Assembly (NCBI GenBank): GCA_043744215.1
Contig: JAYTVC010000016.1
Span: 1 to 28,113, forward strand
Origin: JBEEJL01 sp043744215
GTDB lineage: Bacteria; Pseudomonadota; Gammaproteobacteria; Burkholderiales; JBEEJL01
Length of the DNA: 28,113 bases
Direction of reading: 5' to 3'
The notes below the pieces were generated by a model. It had not been told where the DNA came from. It saw nothing but the letters and a program-made list of their open reading frames with translations, and searched no databases. Position numbers and translations under genes: made by a program. Positions 24,906-28,113 of the stretch are shown in pieces; within the stretch, counting starts at the first letter, position 1, and each line of letters starts with the position of its first letter.

Positions 24906-24910
24906 TAAAC

Positions 24911-24916
24911 TATAAT
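24911..24916 (+). promoter_or_regulatory. Candidate -10 box for rmuC
   Basis: TATAAT 26 nt before the rmuC ATG, immediately downstream of the GGATGGGCA-type repeat. The -35 would fall inside the repeat and is not a good match. Confidence 0.4.
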
Positions 24917-24942
24917 TCGATCATCAGCGCGGAGAATTTAAT

Positions 24943-26325
24943 ATGTCCCATCCCGAATACTGGATCATCGCTGACACGATCATTCTCGTGCTGCTGGTGA
25001 TTTACCTGTTGTTCAAACTTTCTGCCATGAGCCGCGGCCAGAAAGCTTTGCCGCAATTGGTCGAATCACAAATGGAAACCAGGCACCGCGATATGCTGTC
25101 GAGTTTGCATGACGGCCTGAATAAGCAGGGCGACCGCAGCATCAGTTTGCAAACCGATACCGCCGACAAATTGCGCGCCACCGTCAGCGCGTTGCAACTG
25201 GCACAAACGGAAAATCTTGCCGGTAACCGCGAAGCATTGATCAAGCAACTAGCCGAACTCAATGCCTCGCTATCGCAAAAACAGGATGCGCTGAAATCCG
25301 ACATGTTGAATGTGACCCTGCAAAAACTGGCAGAGCAGGGCAGGGCGGATCAAGAGTTGATTCAGACTACGATGCGCAATATCAGTGCGCAACTGGCGGT
25401 GACGATTGAAGCGCTGAACAAAACCGTGGATGAACGCCTGCAAAATATCAGCGGCAAAGTCAGCGAGCGTCTCGACGAAGGTTTCAAAAAGACCAACGAA
25501 ACTTTTACCAGCGTGATGTCGCGCCTCGCCGTCATCGACGAAGCGCAAAAGAAAATTGACGGGTTAACGACGAATGTTGTCAGCCTGCAAGCGTTGCTGG
25601 GCGACAAACGCTCGCGCGGCGCGTTCGGCGAAGTGCAACTGGAAGCACTGGTGCGCAACGTGATGCCGGAGCAGGCCTACGAATTTCAGGCAACACTAAA
25701 GAATGGCTATCGCGTAGATTGTCTGTTGAAATTACCGGAGCCGACAGGTCTGGTCGCCGTCGATTCCAAATTCCCCCTGGAGAATTTTCATCGCATGTTT
25801 GCCGACGACATCAGCGCGGCAGATAAACTCGCGGCGCAAAAACAATTCAAAGCGGACGTGAAAAAACATGTGGATGATATCGCGTCGAAATACATCATCG
25901 AAAATGTGACCTCTGATGGCGCGGTGATGTTCCTGCCCGCTGAGGCCGTGTTCGCCGAAATCCACGGCCATCATTCCGACATTGTCGATTACGCCAACAG
26001 CCGCCGCGTGTGGATCGTGTCGCCGACGACCTTGATGGCCGTGCTCAACACCGCACGCGCGGTGATGAAAGATGTAGAAACGCGCAAGCAAGTGCACATC
26101 ATCAAGGACGAATTGGGCAAGCTCGGAAAAGATTTCAACCGCTTTGAAGAGCGCATGAATCAGTTATCGAAACACATCAATCAGGCGAGCAAAGATGTGG
26201 AAGACGTGCACATCAGCAGCAAGAAAATTTCAGACCGGTTTGCGAAAATTGAACGGGTGGAATTGGAGCCGAGTCACGCACCGAAGCTGGAGGTCGTCAA
26301 AAAAGATGAAAATAATTCAATATAA
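24943..26325 (+). CDS. rmuC: DNA recombination protein RmuC
   Basis: A 460-residue RmuC family protein. Loss of rmuC in E. coli raises inversion at short inverted repeats, and the family carries a nuclease-like core. There is a single N-terminal membrane segment (about residues 8-25, ADTIILVLLVIYLLFKL), a long coiled coil (about 35-200, rich in Gln, Leu and Lys), then the conserved RmuC domain. The domain includes GDKRSRGAFGEVQLEALVRNVMPEQAY, VDSKFPLENF, and later VWIVSPTTLMAVLNTARAV. GGAG lies 8 nt before ATG. The final residues (NNSI) and the stop codon are supplied by IHF-like copy D. The gene may be monocistronic. Confidence 0.93.
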   Translation: MSHPEYWIIADTIILVLLVIYLLFKLSAMSRGQKALPQLVESQMETRHRDMLSSLHDGLNKQGDRSISLQTDTADKLRATVSALQLAQTENLAGNREALIKQLAELNASLSQKQDALKSDMLNVTLQKLAEQGRADQELIQTTMRNISAQLAVTIEALNKTVDERLQNISGKVSERLDEGFKKTNETFTSVMSRLAVIDEAQKKIDGLTTNVVSLQALLGDKRSRGAFGEVQLEALVRNVMPEQAYEFQATLKNGYRVDCLLKLPEPTGLVAVDSKFPLENFHRMFADDISAADKLAAQKQFKADVKKHVDDIASKYIIENVTSDGAVMFLPAEAVFAEIHGHHSDIVDYANSRRVWIVSPTTLMAVLNTARAVMKDVETRKQVHIIKDELGKLGKDFNRFEERMNQLSKHINQASKDVEDVHISSKKISDRFAKIERVELEPSHAPKLEVVKKDENNSI

Positions 26326-26337
26326 TCAAATAGTTAC
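26311..26337 (+). repeat. 27-bp IHF-like dispersed element, copy D
   Basis: Plus-strand AATCAAATAGTTAC matches WATCAANNNNTTR, with the A/T-rich AATTCAATAT as 5' flank. The rmuC stop codon (26323-26325) is inside it and its left half encodes the last residues of RmuC. Confidence 0.8.
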
Positions 26338-26349
26338 CGTTTATCCGTT

Positions 26350-26375
26350 ATTCCCGTTTTACACGCGAATGACAA
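26350..26375. repeat. Degenerate ATTCCCG-type dispersed repeat
   Basis: ATTCCCG..ACACGCGAATGACAA resembles the remnant at 1830-1853. It lies between the convergent rmuC and HD-domain genes, next to IHF-like copy D. Confidence 0.4.
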
Positions 26376-26391
26376 CACAGTTAGGCACCAG

Positions 26392-26967
26392 TCAGATTTT
26401 GTAAATCGTGTTCACCGGCTTCTCAAACACCCGACGCAACATGGGTTCAAACGCCGACAGCGGCATCATCTCCGCCTTCGCATCAAATGCCGGGCCATCG
26501 TATTTTTCGCAAAACCTGGCTGTGTGTTCGAAATATTTGTGGCCGCGAAATTGTTCGCGCATGTTGCGGTCCATGCCGAGATGGTGGAAAAAATAATAAC
26601 CCTGAAATATGCCGTGCTGTTGCACCATCCACAAGTTGGCTTCGCTAACAAACGGCTTCAGGATCGCGGCGGCTATATCGGGATGATTGAACGAGCCCAA
26701 AGTATCGCCGATGTCGTGCAACAATGCGCACACCACATATTCTTCATTCTCGCCCGCCTGATGGGCGCGTGTGGCGGTTTGCAGGGAATGTTGCAAGCGG
26801 TCGATGGGAAAGCCGCCATAATCGCCATCAAGCAATGTCAAATGGGCTAGCACGCGGTCGGGCAGTTTTTTCACAAAGCCTGCGTAATCCGTGCCGATGA
26901 TTTTCCAGTCTTCGGCGGTGCTGGCGTCCATGGAAGTAAAAGTCGCTTGCGGGTGTAATGCTTCCAT
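26392..26967 (-). CDS. HD-domain protein resembling PhnZ/MIOX-type diiron oxygenases
   Basis: A 191-residue HD-domain protein. Probable metal ligands are H60 (RLQHSLQTA), H84-D85 (ALLHDIGD), H95 (FNHPD), H118 (MVQQHGIF) and D157 (EKYDGPAFD). The order and the 24-residue H60-H84 spacing fit, as I recall it, the diiron oxygenase PhnZ better than HD phosphohydrolases. Y50 sits where the PhnZ gating Tyr would be. The residues recalled as binding the aminophosphonate (Glu and Lys in PhnZ) appear as F53 and Q122, so the substrate should differ. GGAG lies upstream of ATG 26967. Such genes are usually annotated simply as HD-domain proteins or phosphohydrolases. The gene is divergent from the FAD-dehydrogenase gene. 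Confidence 0.75.
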   Translation of the reverse strand: MEALHPQATFTSMDASTAEDWKIIGTDYAGFVKKLPDRVLAHLTLLDGDYGGFPIDRLQHSLQTATRAHQAGENEEYVVCALLHDIGDTLGSFNHPDIAAAILKPFVSEANLWMVQQHGIFQGYYFFHHLGMDRNMREQFRGHKYFEHTARFCEKYDGPAFDAKAEMMPLSAFEPMLRRVFEKPVNTIYKI

Positions 26968-27092
26968 TCTTCACTCCGATAAATTCTGTAGGACTTTATT
27001 ATGCGCGATTTATCCGCTCAAGGTAAAATGTCGCTTCGCGGCTGATGGCCGCAATCTTCTGACCCATAACCAGGGTCCACAAGGAAAACTTC

Positions 27093-28113
27093 ATGTTGCG
27101 TCTCATCGAACTCAAGCTTCCTCTCGATCACACCGAAGCGGCTCTCAAACTCGCCATGCTCGCGCGCCTGGGCATCAGCGAAAAACAGCTCGTCAGTTTT
27201 ACTATTTTTCGCCGCAGCCACGATGCGCGCAAAAAAGCGGCGATCGTGCTGATCTACTCATTGGACGTGCAAACCGCCGATGATGCCGAAGTGTTGAAGC
27301 GCCTGCGCGGCGATCCCCATCTGTCGCCTGCGCCGGATATAGAATACAAATTTGTCGCCAGGGCGACCAACGCGCCCGCTTTGCGTCCGCTGGTTATCGG
27401 CTCGGGCCCCTGCGGCATTTTTGCCGGTTTGGTGTTGGCGCAAATGGGCTTGCGGCCGATTATTCTCGAGCGCGGCAAGGCCGTGCGCGAGCGCACCAAA
27501 GACACCTGGGATTTGTGGCGCAAACATATTTTGCATCCCGAATCGAATGTGCAGTTCGGCGAGGGTGGGGCGGGCACGTTTTCCGACGGCAAACTCTACA
27601 GCCAGATCAAAGACCCGAAACATTACGGGCGCAAAGTTATCAGCGAATTTGTGAAAGCCGGCGCACCGGTGGAAATTTTATATGTGAACAAGCCGCACAT
27701 CGGTACTTTCCGGTTGGTGGGCATTGTGGAAAAAATGCGCGCCACAATTGAATCACTCGGCGGCGAATTTCGTTTTCAAAGCAGAGTGGAAAATATTGAA
27801 ATCGACAACGGCCGCGTGCGCAGCGTCACGCTTGCCAGCGGCGAAGCCATCCGCGCCGATCACATCGTGCTCGCCATCGGCCACAGTGCGCGCGACACGT
27901 TCGAGATGCTGCACAAGGCGGGTGTGTATATCGAAGCCAAACCGTTTTCCATCGGCTTTCGCATCGAGCATCCGCAATCGCTGATCGACCGCGCACGACT
28001 CGGGCCCAGCGCGGGCAACCCCATCATCGGCGCGGCAGATTATAAGATGGTGCATCACGCCAGCAATGGCCGGTCCGTCTATAGTTTTTGCATGTGCCCC
28101 GGTGGCACCGTGG
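27093..28113 (+). CDS. FAD-dependent dehydrogenase (COG2509 type), 3' end outside the window
   Basis: The first 340 codons of a flavoprotein of the uncharacterised NAD(P)/FAD-dependent oxidoreductase family. An N-terminal domain of about 95 residues (MLRLIELKLPLDH...) precedes the FAD Rossmann motif VIGSGPCGIFAG (about 101-112), whose acidic end is ILERGK. Other family text includes VQFGEGGAGTFSDGKLYSQIKD, IVLAIGHSARDTFEML and FSIGFRIEHPQ. AAGGAAAA lies upstream of ATG 27093. The frame stays open to the window end. The reaction and electron partner are unknown; some annotations link the family to ring-cleaving or dehydrogenase roles without proof. Confidence 0.88.
   Translation, partial: MLRLIELKLPLDHTEAALKLAMLARLGISEKQLVSFTIFRRSHDARKKAAIVLIYSLDVQTADDAEVLKRLRGDPHLSPAPDIEYKFVARATNAPALRPLVIGSGPCGIFAGLVLAQMGLRPIILERGKAVRERTKDTWDLWRKHILHPESNVQFGEGGAGTFSDGKLYSQIKDPKHYGRKVISEFVKAGAPVEILYVNKPHIGTFRLVGIVEKMRATIESLGGEFRFQSRVENIEIDNGRVRSVTLASGEAIRADHIVLAIGHSARDTFEMLHKAGVYIEAKPFSIGFRIEHPQSLIDRARLGPSAGNPIIGAADYKMVHHASNGRSVYSFCMCPGGTV

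Overview
This window looks like core chromosome of a Gram-negative proteobacterium, most likely a betaproteobacterium. That placement is inferred from protein character and gene order (ompR-envZ, tsaB-rimI-uracil-DNA glycosylase, lplT, phoH, bcp, rhlE, typA, rmuC), not from a search. Coding is dense and every ORF I accept is intact, except the two cut by the window edges. I see no tRNA, rRNA, CRISPR array, insertion sequence or prophage.

Layout. 1-4635 (+): a metabolic run with a 5'-truncated acyl-CoA dehydrogenase, a Dabb-domain protein, a CurA-like NADP-dependent reductase, a VOC-fold protein and an exported (Tat-type) dienelactone-hydrolase-like enzyme. 4755-6314 (-): a TPMT-like methyltransferase followed by a prolyl-4-hydroxylase-type dioxygenase. 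6400-9207 (+): a signal peptidase I and a DinG/YoaA-type Fe-S helicase. 9313-11345 (-): an OmpR/EnvZ-type two-component pair with overlapping genes. 11541-16031 (+): a small exported EF-hand protein, tsaB-rimI-udg, then lemA with two TPM-domain genes. 16211-20437 (-): lplT and the arnD-like/bcp/phoH group. 20485-20865 (+): a group II truncated haemoglobin. 20976-22580 (-): rhlE, divergent from typA (22937-24748, +). 24943 to the end: rmuC (+), a PhnZ/MIOX-like HD-domain protein (-) and a 3'-truncated FAD-dependent dehydrogenase (+).

The most unusual feature is not a gene. A 27-bp AT-rich palindrome-like element recurs about eight times (six close copies, two diverged). Its core, read in one orientation, is AATCAANNAGTTAY. 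Every copy satisfies the classical IHF consensus WATCAANNNNTTR and has an A/T-rich flank on the expected side. Copies are concentrated at gene 3' ends. Three overlap a stop codon and two lie 2 nt after one. One supplies the Shine-Dalgarno region of the EF-hand gene, and one diverged copy is read in frame inside the uracil-DNA glycosylase. The arrangement recalls the E. coli RIP/RIB (BIME-1) elements, but the sequence is different. It is the best candidate here for an undescribed system: a dispersed family of IHF-binding gene-end elements.

Other dispersed elements are two GTGGGCA/TGCCCAY hairpin repeats, a nested palindrome at 7104-7187, and three degenerate repeats of the ATTCCCG type. The only gene-free stretch longer than 300 bp is 22581-22936. 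It holds back-to-back candidate promoters for rhlE and typA, a long rhlE leader and a short hairpin-bearing typA leader.
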